64,000 bases of DNA from Pseudoscleropodium purum (lineage: Eukaryota; Streptophyta; Bryopsida; Hypnales; Brachytheciaceae), in contig OZ017803.1 in the NCBI GenBank assembly GCA_963969395.1, positions 1,922,001 to 1,986,000 on the forward strand. Direction: 5' to 3'. The position numbers and the translations under genes were made by a program. The notes beneath the pieces are model-generated. The model made no database searches. It was not told the DNA's origin and saw nothing but the letters and a program-made list of their open reading frames with translations. Below are positions 47,466-59,500 of the stretch, in pieces (position 1 is the stretch's first letter; every line of letters begins with the position of its first letter).

Positions 47466-49654
47466 TAATGTCTTCATTATTTTAATTTCATCAAATAGAG
47501 GAGTGGTGCAAACACAACAACCAGGGAGACGATTAGAGTTGCGAAATAGACAAGTGGTTAGAGACAGTTGGATTGAGAACCGTGAGGGGGTAGACTAGTC
47601 AGAAGACATGCACGAGGCCCTTCAAATTTCAAGCACATGGTGGGGGGGCATTATGTAGATCTTTGGCATTTCCTTGAAAATGTTGGAGACTCAAGTAGTA
47701 TTGAGCAATGTTCGGGAAGAACCGGCAGGCAGTTCATTGTTAGCCGGTGCCCTTGGGAAAATAACCGGTTGGAGTGTGAAAATGGAGGATGGAAAACTAG
47801 ACAAAATATTGGTAGGATTAGCAACCAACTGGTGTGCAAAAATAAATGGGGGCTATTTAGCCACCACTTCCATGAAATTGTCGGATTTTAGCCGCTTGCA
47901 ATTTAGAATTCAAGGCTAATACCTAGGTCACTAAAGGTGGGTATCTTCTTGGACAAAGTGGATACAACTTCTTCTTAAACTGACTTTCAAGATGTATACA
48001 AAGATTGAGGCTTTGTCTAGTATTTGAATCTTTCTTATTGTAGAGGTGGCTTGGTGGTAGAGTAAGAGTATTATATAGTTTCTGGAGTAATCATGAAGAA
48101 GTTGGCAAGTTTTTTGTAGGAGCTAAATTTTTTTAAATGAAGATTCTCATTGATTCTTTGTGGTATTACAAATTGATATTTATTTGTGCCTATCACTTAG
48201 AATTGTCATAGTTATCTAGTTGTATTTAGGGTTGTTTGGCACCATTACTAGTTATTTGCTTACAACACTACAATCAATGATGATGTTTGAGGGTTGATAT
48301 CAAAGTTGGATTTTGGCACCGTGACAAATAACATCAATGATATGCAAGTTTTACAAGTAATCCATGCAAAACTTACATATAAGTATTCAAGCTATATTGA
48401 ATCAAGTTATTGCATCAACTAAGAAATCTTGCTCATTGACATTAAGTTGCAAATACTTTGATTAATGAAGAGTTGATAAATTTGAGACATGTAAGAACAA
48501 TACATATTTAAATCACAATCACAATAGTTTTGAACCTAATTTCCATGAAAAATAAAATATTTTTAACTTATATGGAGGATGTATTGCAACCTTTATAAAT
48601 TTGAAGTTGAAGAAAATTGGCTGGTGAGAATTTAATACTAGAGGAAATAAACCAGAAGATTTTGATAAGGAGAGGATGCAACCGGTGCCTCTAGTAAAAA
48701 AACCAGTCCCTTTTATAAAGAGGAGGAAAATTACCAGGGCAACTCAAAAAACTTCCTAAACGCTTGTATTGAGCATGGCTTCATTTTAGGCTTTACCAAG
48801 ATCAGATAGAGCAGGAAGATGACTACACCAAAAAAAATAATTTGGCTAAAAAATAATGACAATTTATGAAGTTTTTTACCTGAAAGTTTCAATTTAAGAA
48901 AAAAATCTTGGATGAAATAGCCAGATTGTAGATGAAAACAAAATTATAGATATGTAATATATACTAATATGATATTTTCTATCTAATATATAGATGAATG
49001 TTGAAATTTGGAGCATAGCTATAACATTTTGTATCGCTTCTTTGGCATTAGAGGAGATTTGAGGGCAACAATAGTTTATTTCAGGCTTGTTCCCTTTGTT
49101 GATTCCCCCATAACAAAAGAATGGTTGGTTGTCAAAAAATTAAAATAAAATAAAATTTAATTCTTAAAATGAAAAAATTAATTAATTAAAAAAAAAAAAA
49201 AGATGTGGTACTCTCTTGACCATGTCAAATTGCGTCTTTGACCATTAGAGGATTTTGGAGGGTTGGGAGGGTTGTTTTAGGCTTGTTGCCCTGACCCTAT
49301 TTTTGTTGTTCTCACTATCAGTTTTGTTTTTTATGAAATTAAAAAAAAATTTAGAATGGAAAAGAAGAAAAAAAAGAAATTTTAATTCATAAGTAAATAA
49401 ATTGGTGACATGGCAATCGCCATGCCATGTCAGGCAACAACTACTAGGTTGTTCCCCTAATGTTGGCAGCTTAGGGAACTCATAGCCCTCCAAAATTGTT
49501 GAAAATCTTCTAATGAGGGTTCCCAATGTTTTCAAGAGTGGGAAACCCATAGTCTTAAAATCTCATGTAATGCACTTTATGAAAAATGAAAAAAACAACT
49601 TTGGTGCCATTTCGAGGTGCTATCATCTTCCTATTCTGTCTAACCTTAGTAAAT
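47466..49654. other. Spacer, nothing recognised
   Basis: Short open frames at 47637-47919 on both strands have no recognisable product. Poly-A and A/T low complexity lies around 49140-49205. No gene is supported. Confidence 0.45.
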
Positions 49655-49969
49655 CTATTCCCTAGGGAAGAATTCAAATCTTTTGGAAAAGATATAAATC
49701 TTGGGAAACCAATTTCAAATTTTTATTTCTTCAGAAAATTATTCTTAAGAATTTTTTTGAGCTACCTACTTTTTTATTGAAAATGACATATCATACAATA
49801 ACTTTTGAAACATGTAGTCAAAATTTATGAAAATTATTTGTTTTGCCTTAAAACTACTCTTTGGGCACATTTTGTGTGAACATTTCAAATAAAAAAAAAT
49901 GTGTTTGTAGTGCACTATCCAAAAATGTTATGTTCACAAAAAAAGCATATTCAAGGCTTTAGGGGTTAA
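49655..49969 (+). mobile_element. piggyBac-type MITE fragment, family 1 (copy K, tail end)
   Basis: From AACCAATTTCAAATTTTTAT through ATCATACAATAACTTTTGAA to the end AAGGCTTTAGGGG-TTAA, this follows the tail of the 39126-40056 copy. The head half is missing and the left boundary is approximate. Its terminal TTAA (49966-49969) is also the first TTAA of the next element. Confidence 0.65.
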
Positions 49970-50328
49970 TCCCTAAATGTCCAAGGCACCAAATTTTGGT
50001 GTCAACAATACTTTGAAGTTAAATACAACCTCATCAAATTTCTATTTTTAGTAGTTCAATATTTTTGAAAAATTATTTTTGAAGTTTAATTTTAGCATAA
50101 AAAATTTTGATTTTGAAACTGATTGATTATAATTTTTCTATTCATGATTTTGTGCAAGGGTGTCTAATGCAATCTTGACTTTCCATAGTGTTAGGAGCTC
50201 TTAGAAATGAGCCTCAAATACACTAGATCTTTGAGAAAAATTCACATTAGAAATTCATTTAAAAAAATTGTAGAAGAAATTTTAACAGACCGTAAATTGG
50301 TCAAGGTTATGCATGTTAGGCCCTTTAA
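49966..50328 (+). mobile_element. piggyBac-type MITE fragment, family 3 (copy J, head part)
   Basis: TTAA at 49966 then TCCCTAAATGTCCAAGGCAC begins a segment colinear with the 14870-15526 copy through GAGCCTCAAATACACTAGAT and GCATGTTAGGCCCTTTAA. Similarity stops exactly at TTAA (50325-50328), a site conserved inside the two complete family-3 copies. The remaining 40 percent is not found downstream within this window. Confidence 0.72.
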
Positions 50329-51592
50329 CAAGATTAGATAGTGAAATTAGACATATATATATAATTAGATTGTCTCTTTATGACAGGCTTGGTTGAAGTC
50401 AATAGAAGTGCATTTCTAAAAGTACTATGCAAATGAGTGTTTTTTAAATATGAAAAAATTGGTTAAATTTGAAAAATAAAAATAGAAGACTTAAAGGTGT
50501 GCTCAAAGTCGAAGAAAACATGAATGATGCACAAAAGCTACATTGAGAGTTTAAAAAAAAAATTTAAAGCAAAATTTAAATAATTGTGCCTTGTATAGAG
50601 TTGTAAGCTTTTATGTTTTGACAAGAATCAAGATGTAATTGAATCCAAGCAAATTCTTCTACATAACTTGAACTAGGACTTATTAAACAACCATGCTTAT
50701 TGTAGTCTGTGAACTCTAGTAGCTGTTGTGTTCTATTGTGTTTTTTTTGTTAATGTTGGGTATTTTCAATAGTATTTCGGCATGTTGAGGTTAACTCTCT
50801 ATAGTTGCTGGTTGGTTGGAGTTTTGTTTGGATTTTACTGTAGTTTTCATCGATGGTTGGTTGAATGGAATGAATGGGGCGCAACTATGGTGGTGGTTAT
50901 TTTTGGTTGTCAGCCGATTGTGGTGAAGTAGGTTGGAGGCTATCAATTGTTCCTTAGTTTGTGGAAGAGAATCCAGGGCTCTTGTTGGTGCAGCTAGCAG
51001 CGTGTGAGTGTGTGTGAGTGAACGATAGATTGTGTGAGCTGTTGTAGTGTGCGGTGGAGTTCAATTGTGATGTGTGTGTGTGTGGAGATTTGTTGCGGTT
51101 GAATCGATAGAATGCAGGCTGTAAGTGCAAGATCAATAGTTCGGATGTATAGCGAAGATCAGATTGAGCAGGATCTATAGTTTTAATATCCGGAGTGACT
51201 TGGAACGATAGAACAGAGAGAGAAACTATTGTAATATTTTCTATACTAAGATGAATTGTGAAATCTATTGTGTAGAAGTGGTGATGTATCAAATTCTATT
51301 GTAATATTCAATCGGGAATCACCGAGCGGCATTCTATTGTAATCCAGATGTGTGTCGATCTGTGCATTGATTGTTATATTTGCACTATTGTTGTGAATAT
51401 CAATTGTGTAAATGAGTGAAATGCAGTATGAACGTGTGATGAAAATGAATTCTATAGTTTCATAGGGACTTCATGATTAATTTCAATAGTGGCTGTGAGA
51501 TTACTTGAGATATCAATGGAAAGCATCACCTGAATGAGTAGAATCAATAGGAGAGGAACTGGAAAATGAGTGACTTAAAGATGAACTGAGAG
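50329..51592. other. Spacer with CTATTG/CAATAG motif cluster
   Basis: No gene recognised. The hexamer CTATTG or its complement CAATAG is strikingly frequent from about 50730 to 52500 (17 occurrences counted), many as TCTATTGT. A TGTGTGTG-rich tract lies near 50999-51084. Confidence 0.5.
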
Positions 51593-51784
51593 TTGTCCCG
51601 AATTAATCAAAAGAAATGCAAGTTTTGCAATTGTTTGAATTACATCAAACCTGAGTGTAAAACTGAAGAAGAAATCACTATAGTGGAAATGCAAAGCAAG
51701 AATTTGTTGGAAGACAAACCAGAATTAAAGTGTGTTAAAAAGAATCAATTGGAGATGTCGGATGTGGAGCAGGAAGATCAATAG
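51593..51784 (+). pseudogene. Possible retroelement gag fragment (zinc-knuckle-like)
   Basis: A 63-codon frame contains CKFCNCLNYIKPEC, which fits C-X2-C-X4-Y-X4-C. This is a retroviral-type CCHC knuckle with Tyr in place of the zinc-binding His. It is followed by an acidic tail. No LTR, protease or polymerase sequence was identified around it, so this is at best a scrap of a copia-like gag. Confidence 0.35.
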
Positions 51785-52082
51785 TTGCAATGCCGTTGCT
51801 GAGGCCGATTAAGAAGCTAGAGGGCAGAGCGGAATTGATAGATTAAGAACAATTGATAAGTTCCTATCCCTGGTTTTGGTTATAATAAATTTATAGTTCG
51901 ATCTATTGTGTTTGGTCTGATTAGGGAATTTTCAATTATCTTTCTATTGTGCACAACCTGGATTTAGATTAATATCTTTAGCCATAGGAATTACCCATAG
52001 CACCATACCTCCCTACGAACGAACTTTCAAACTATAGGAATTTCTCAATAGTTTAATCTATAGTAAATTCCCGTCTACACTT

Positions 52083-53052
52083 ACAAGTATAAATGACAAT
52101 AGTTCTCCAATCTAAAGAATTGGATTCATTATCAAGGTCTAAAAAACTAAGGAGTTGGGGAATAATTTGAAAGTCAAATTGCCTTTGCTTACCACAATGG
52201 ATGCATACAAGAATATTAATATCATTTGGTTGTCCTTATAGAGAGAGCCATAATGGCATTGCTTGTAGAGAATTGGATACCCTCGCCACTTGATCTTGTG
52301 CCATTGCAATTGCTGCCATGAATTTTTTCCATACTTGTTCATCGGGTGATAAATCTTGAGTCTCCTTGAAATTGTCACTTTCAAACTCATCATCTGACTT
52401 TATTTGCATGGAGCCTTCTAAAGGATCTTGCAGTACATCATTGATTGTTGGATTCACTTCTATTGTGTCATCACTAGAATTTTCATCTTCTATTGTATTG
52501 TTATTGTCATCTTTCTCAATAAAAAAGCTCCATCTCTGGATACAATTTTGTTTTATCTTCTAAGCAATTTGAAGTGTCTTTTTGCATTGCATTTTCTAAT
52601 GTAGGGCATATATGAGATGATTGAATTTGAAATACCTTTATGTTTCAGCTAGGATTTTCCCCCAATTGTTTGTATTGTTGATGTTGATCTTCTTCCAAGC
52701 ATGTCATTTTAAAGCATATAAACACAAGTGTTACTTGAGTGGGTATTCCTCTAAGACCATCTTTGTCATTGAATATTTGCAAAAGAAATTGCAAAGGACC
52801 ATTACAAATCCCACAAATAGTTTGAGATAAATATGGGAAGTTATTATTTGGATCCACTCCTATTGTTGGGCATCCACCAACCTTACTGAAAATGAAATGT
52901 CCTTCAAGGGTTATTTTTCTTGTATACTCGATTGATTCCAAAAAACCTAAACATATTCCTTCATTATTCATATCATCATCACTTTCTAAATTTGATTCAA
53001 CATCTTTGTTGTCTACGTTGTTTGCATTGTTTTGATTTGAAGTGCTAGCCAT
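52083..53052 (-). pseudogene. Decayed PDCD2/TSR4-like gene
   Basis: PDCD2-family proteins are chaperones for small-subunit ribosomal protein Rps2/uS5. The N-terminal part reads ICLGFLESIEYTRK, then FSKVGGCPTIGVDP, CGICNGPLQFLLQIF and FICFKMTCLEEDQHQQYK, in family order. The C-terminal part reads FMAAIAMAQDQVARVSNSLQ, AMPLW, GQPNDI, LVCIHCGKQRQFDFQIIPQL and NSLDWRTIVIYTC. Two in-frame stops lie inside conserved blocks: TGA at 52647-52645, where the family has Arg before SIKVF, and TAA at 52238-52236, before GQP. The two halves are in different frames. The MYND finger often found between them is not seen. Similarity stops 10-20 codons short of the usual end, at a GTAAGT. It could be a retrocopy (no introns seen) or a truncated genomic duplicate. 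Confidence 0.72.
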
Positions 53053-53220
53053 ATTGCACAAAGCTCAAATTATTGAAAATACACATATATAATTGATATA
53101 TAAAATCATTGAATATATTAACTTTTTGAATTATGCTATTTATGATTTATTTTTATTTTTATTTTTATTTATAATTAAAATTTTAAATCAATTTTTATAA
53201 AAATAATTGATTTTTCTGTA
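53053..53220. promoter_or_regulatory. Intergenic region between divergent PDCD2-like and TOP3B genes
   Basis: The ATG codons of the two divergent genes are 470 bp apart. The middle (about 53080-53215) is almost pure A/T with (TTTTA)n runs. If the PDCD2-like gene was once complete, this was a shared bidirectional promoter. It now presumably serves TOP3B alone. Confidence 0.35.
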
Positions 53221-53270
53221 TTCATGTCAACAACGAACGAAGAAGTTCATGTCAACGACGAACGAAGAAG
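53221..53270. repeat. Two 25-bp tandem repeats in the TOP3B leader
   Basis: TTCATGTCAACAACGAACGA plus AGAAG (53221-53245) is repeated at 53246-53270 with one substitution. It lies 250-300 bp upstream of the TOP3B start, probably in the promoter or 5' UTR. Confidence 0.7.
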
Positions 53271-53522
53271 GAGAATTTACGTCGAAATTTTCGAAGATCT
53301 TTCATCGTTCTTTCAGGTATACTAAATTCGTCGACGATAGACGACGTTCGTCCATCGGTTCGAAGGCTGTGCCTTGCCGCAGTGAGAAGCCCTAGAACAT
53401 GATGCTAGAGGTTACAGATTGTGTTTTTCGAACAAATTCATGCTGTTTTTGCGATTTTGAAGGATTTGAGCTGAATTGCAGACGACAGATTTGTAGGTCT
53501 TTCGCGAATCGGGCTGCTCGCC

Positions 53523-56500
53523 ATGGCGCCGTCGGTGCTCATGGTCTGTATCTCATTACCTTCATGAATTCTATTTGACATTTATTGTTTCTTTCGGCTG
53601 AGGCTTTAGATTGCTGTAATAGGTTGTTTTCTTGATTGAAAAGTTGTTTTGGTACAAGTGTGAGGGAATTCCTTAATGTTGATGTTTGTTTGAAATCAGG
53701 TGGCGGAGAAGCCCAGCATCGCTTTGTCTATTAGCAATTTTCTCTCGCATGGCCGGGTATTGGTTGTCTAACCTAATTCCTTTGTTTGATTAGTTGTGGA
53801 ATTTCCTATTTGTTTTTATACTGTGAGTTGTCTCGTTGGCTGTCTAGAATGTTCACTTTAATGACATTTTATGGTCTGACTGATGCTTCTCTCATTAGAT
53901 CTGTTTCTCTATGCCTGCATATTCTCAGTTCGGACAGAATCGATTTTTGATGTATAGTAGGAGTGCAGCCTCTCTTATTTCACGAGATTCTGTTTCCTCC
54001 AATCAGCTGAAAATCGTCTCTCGTCTATCTGGGAGAACTCTAATGTGCTACCGATATAGTGTGCCGTACAGTAAAACGAATTTTTGTGTTACATAGTGTA
54101 CTTGGTTTGTCCTTGGGACCACAATCAAAAGAAACGAAACAGATTTTTTTTGATAGAGCACTGAGTCAATCATCAAGTCACTTGAGAGTTTGGGATTTTT
54201 TTGGGGGGGGACTAAACGATGATCCAATCTATCCATCCAGAGACACACCAATACATGCTGTTTGAATAGCATCAAACCTACAAAATATTATATTATACAC
54301 TAATTAGAATAGCCGGTTACTCTGTTTTTTGAAGAGTCGGTTTCGTTAATTTTCACCTCACGATTAGTTCTTATGCATTACAGTTTTATTGTTATGCCTA
54401 AGTTCGTTACATTTTGAGCTCTCATGGCATTACAACATGAAGTGATACTGGCAGCATTTTGTATTTGTTAGTCTCTTCACGCTCAATAAGTTCTGGACGA
54501 CGTAGACTTACGAGCTATCGTGAAACAGATGTCAAGTAGGAGATCCTACTTGGAGGTTCACGAGTTCGATGGGAGTTTCAGGGGAACGCCTGTTCGGTTT
54601 AAGGTTACATCAGTGATTGGTCATGTTCTCAGGTGCGTAACTGCTTATTTTGTTTTCACATTGACTTGTGGATAAGCATTTTCCCGCGTACTTCCTCTGT
54701 TATATATCGAGCAGGATTCCTTTTTCAAATTGACTATGAGATCAGTTTTCAGAGTCATTTAGATCCCGAATTCTGTTCATCTGAGACGGATGAAATATGA
54801 CTCGTTGTCATTTTCGTGTACACCTTTCATTGACCTAATTGTTTTCTTTTTTCTTTTAACAGCATCGACTTCCCTTCAAAGTACCAGAGTTGGGATTCCA
54901 CTGACCCCTTTGAGCTGTTTGAGGCACCAACTATAAAAGCTGAATCCAATCCTAAGGTATGAACCTTCACATTGTTTACTTGTACGGTTGTTGACTCTGT
55001 GAATGCGGAAAGCTTAACTTGATATTTTGTACGTTATTTATACACTTCAAATTCTTAGGTGCTTACTACTGCAATGAGTTTTGAAGTTATGTGATATGCT
55101 TCATGTTTTAATCCGTGGTATTTGAAGCGATAGGTTGATTTTGATCAGTTCTAAGATCTACTTGTTTGGAAGTGTAGGCTCATGTATGCAAGCACCTTCA
55201 ACAAGAAGCTCGTGGCTGCGATTATCTGGTGCTATGGCTTGATTGTGATCGAGAGGGTGAAAACATTTGCTTCGAAGGTATTGAAAATATGGCGTTTGAA
55301 AGTTTCAACTTCACCAAGATCAAGATGGAATGTGCAATCATGTATTGGAGGTGTTGGTGGATCTGGTTGTCTGATTTGCGTTTCGTGCTGATGAACTAAT
55401 TATGTTTCCCGGTTTCAGTGATGGAGAGTGCTGTACCAGTTTTGAGAAAACTATCAGGGCAACAAGTGTTTCGAGCCAAATTTTCTGCTATCAGTGAGAA
55501 GGACGTCCGAACTGCAATGAGCACTCTTGGCGAGCCAAATAGGAATGAGGCTTTGTCAGTGGACGCACGGCAGGAAATAGATTTGAAAGTTGGTGTAGCA
55601 TTTACACGTTTCCAGACTCGATATTTTCAAGGAAAATACGGCAACCTTGATGCCAGCGTTATCTCGTACGTCTTTTGGGGTAATTCCCACTCCTTTTTTA
55701 TGTTTTCTATTATTGTATCAACTCGATCTATATTAAATTAAATACTACTTTCCAGAAATCATAGAGGTAATATATGCTTGGACGTGCTCTCTAAGTGTTT
55801 CGACTCTGCATGAACAAGTAACGACAGTTGAAATTTATTGGGGAGACAATTCTCTGACACAAATCTTTCAAATATTCTGCATTCATCTGAATATCTTGTA
55901 ACTTCGTTAGGATATACGTAACTTCACAACTATCAATATGTCTTTTGCGTGTCTCTGTTTGTTTTTGGAATTTGATCTTTGATTTTCCGTTAATTCTGCT
56001 CAGGTATGGACCTTGTCAAACCCCGACACTTGGTTTCTGTGTGGAGCGCCACCTCCGAATCACAACTTTTGTTCCAGAGCCTTTTTGGGTTGTGAGACCT
56101 CATATAAGCAAAGGCGGGCATCAACTGATGCTGGAATGGGACCGCAATCGCCTTTATGATCGTGAGGTATGTAGCATCTTTCCGATTGTTCAAGAGTTTT
56201 GGGTGCGCTATCCTCATGGATGCTAGGTTATTTTGAGTTCGGGTTTATTCTGAATCCTGTTTATCAGCATTTAAGCCTTGGTTGGGAGTCCTTTTATAAA
56301 GAGACCAGTAATGCTATAGCAGTGACTGTTTTAGTTAGTTTATTTCCTTTCTCTTCTCCTTATATTCTGGTGGATTCACTACTGTTACTAGTTGGGCTTC
56401 TAAGGTTAACTTCTGATTCAGGTGGCGATTCCATATTATCCTCTCAGTATTTGATTATGGGGGAACGAGACGATTTATTGAAAGTGATCTGTAATGATTG

Positions 56501-59500
56501 AATCGTTCTTTTGGGTGCTATCCTATACGTATGCTGCAGGCCGCAATGCTGTTCCAGAAGCTGGTATCCGATGCCAGATCAATTCGTGTGACGGATGTCG
56601 CAAAGAAAGAAGATAGAAAGGCCCGTCCACATGGCCTCAACACAGTTGACATGCTCAAGGTGACTTCCCCACCACTGCTTAGTCTCACACGTGGGCCAGA
56701 TTGGAGCGGGCGTTGTACACGATTTGTCTAGTTTTTGGCTTGGCATTCATCATTGAAAATGTTGATGGAGGCCTTGAGTGATGAGGAAAGATTTTTCGAT
56801 GCAATCATTTTGAATACCTTGAATGTGATGGGCTGTGAGGTGTTTCAAGGAACTTTCATTTAATTTGATGTGACCTATGTGAGGGATTTGTCACGTGTCC
56901 GTATGCAGCATTCTGCTCATCTCTCGTTGTTCTAATTCTGGATCTATTTCATTTTTCACAATGTCTGCACTGCTCATTTTCTTGGTCTCGATGTCTGATC
57001 ACTGACTGCATATTTGATTTAGGTCGCATCAAGTGCACTTAACATGGGTCCACATCATACCATGCAAATTGCTGAGCGACTCTATACACAAGGTTATTTG
57101 AGGTATATACTGCTGCGATATCGAATTCTTGTGAAGTGCTGATTTCACATTTGGTTGATTCAAAGATGCACGACCTTGATGTTATAGGAGCTAGATATCT
57201 AGTTATCTTTGATCCGCCGGCTGCCTGGAATGCGTCCTTTTCTTCAACTGTGAAAGCAGGTACTACTAACAGTTCAATTTCGATGCATGTGGCATTAGGC
57301 CTTCTCACCTTTTTTTTGGACTTATCCCAGAATTTTTTTGTACAGTTATCCTCGAACTGAGAGCACAGCATATCCGGCAAGTTATGATGTCCGTGAGGCT
57401 CTTTCAGTACATAGAAACCATCCAATTTGGGGAGACTATGCATCCTCTTTGATGTCCCTCGGCCCTCATCCTCCGAAGTCAGGGGTTGATGTAGGTGACC
57501 ATCCTCCCATCACCCCAATGAGATCAGCGACAGAGTCAGAGCTAGGAGGAGGGGACGCCTGGAGATTGTATGAATATGTTACTCGACATTTTCTTGGCAG
57601 TGTAAGCCCTGACTGCAAATATTCAAGGTGAGGTGAACCTTTCCTGTTATCGGTGCCTCTTTGTAATCAGTCTTGCTTCGGGTTCTTCTTTTGTTGTGCC
57701 ATTGTGACGGATATCCTTTCTCATATCGGTTTGTACTATCTATGCTATCAGAACAAAGGTCACTTTTGCTGTTGGAGGTGAGAAATTCTCTGCGAGTGGG
57801 CGAGCTGTGATCTCTGCGGGATTCACTGCTGTGATGCCATGGCTTGCTGTGGCAGATGAAAGTCTGCCACCTATTTCCAGTGGAGAGTCGATCCCAATGA
57901 CAGACGTGGAACTCTACCAGGTGGGTGTTTGTTGGATACTTATTACTTTGTTCACTTCAAGAAATCACGTGATTTGATATCGTGGTTTTGAGTATTTGTA
58001 GTTTTTATGATGGAATTTGTTGCTACTTCTTACTGCTTGATTCTACATCCTTTTTTAAGTGCCAGTTCTATTATCATCTGTCAACTTTTATCAACTTTTC
58101 TTCGATGTTAAAGCAACTTGATCATAATTTCTGGCTTTCTGGTGTGGAATACAGTGGTCCTCTCTGCTTGTAATACATCTCTCAAGTTTTTCTAATGACT
58201 CGTGTTCATATGATAATATTGAAAATTTTGCTGTTGATACTTCAGGGACGAACTTCACCTCCAGACTATTTAACTGAGAGTGAGCTCATAACTCTAATGG
58301 AGAAGCATGGTATAGGCACCGATGCGTCCATTTCTGTGCACATCAACAATATTTGTGAGCGTAACTATGCACAGGTGACAGGACGGTTACTTCGCTATCA
58401 AATTAAATACAGTATTTTTACTTACTCTTTTGATACCGTTTACAAGATTAATCAGTCCTGTTATATTCTTTGCATAGATCGTCATGGCTCTCTTTGGGGG
58501 CACCAAAGCATGTGAGTTTTTTCATGGGATCTAATCGCGAGTGCCTCTTAAGAAAACTGATAGTAAGGATGTTCTTGTGCTTCCAGGTACAATCGGGTAG
58601 ACGATTGGTGCCAACACCGTTAGGTATCACGCTTGTACGCGGTTATCAAGTAATAGATGTGGATCTCTGCCTTCCTGACATTCGCAGTTTCATTGAGAAA
58701 CAAATAACGCTCATCGCCAAGGGACAGGCAGAGTACACTCGGGTGGTGCGACATGTCTTACAAGAGTTCGCTGCGAAGTTCTCCTACTTTGTTGCTCAGG
58801 TAACCTTTTGCAGAGAACTTTATGGCAGTTTCTGTGCATTTACTTCTTCCTAGAAATCTAGTCGCGGCATTTTAAAAATAAAACCTCAAATTTTACCGTA
58901 ATTCTCTTTGCTTCTTCTCAATAATTTTGCATTTGTTTTTAGGCATGGTTTTACGTCCTCATGTGTTGATTTCAATGGCAGATAGAGAAAATGGATTCGC
59001 TTTTCGAGGCGCAGTTCTCTCCTCTTGCCGACTCTGGAAAGCCTTTAAGCAAATGTGGGAAGTGTTTGCGCTATATGAAGTACATTGCCATGCGACCTTC
59101 TCGCCTTTATTGTCCCTCATGTGAAGAAGTGCACACCCTTCCCCAGAACGGTCATATAAAGGTACATCTGCACTGTTTTTGATGTACTCAGCTAATAATT
59201 TGTTTTTGATATACCTGAAATAATGGCTAATGTAATAGTTCGTTACTTTAGTTGTGCTCATTTTGTGACCAACCAGCTGTACTGAATGATATGAAAGTGT
59301 AAGTGTCATTGTGGGCAAGTGGTTAGGGTCACCGTGGTGTCATCATATTTTCGGGAGCTTGTCGTGTTTGTTTTAAGGTAATTTTCATGTGTTTTGCAGT
59401 TGTACAAGGAGATCACTTGCCCTCTTGATAACTTCGAGCTAGTGCTCTTCTCTCTTGCGGGTCCCGACGGAAAATCATATCCTCTCTGTCCTTACTGTTA

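Noticed and set aside
1185..49969. TTTAGGG-like words as interstitial plant telomere repeats
   Set aside because: They occur singly, always next to TTAA at element ends and never in tandem, so they are terminal sequences of the TTAA elements.
55258..55418. Splice donor at GAGAG/GTGAAAAC in TOP3B
   Set aside because: Using it would remove GENICFE, the end of the conserved DCDREGEN motif. The donor at 55278 keeps the motif and the frame.
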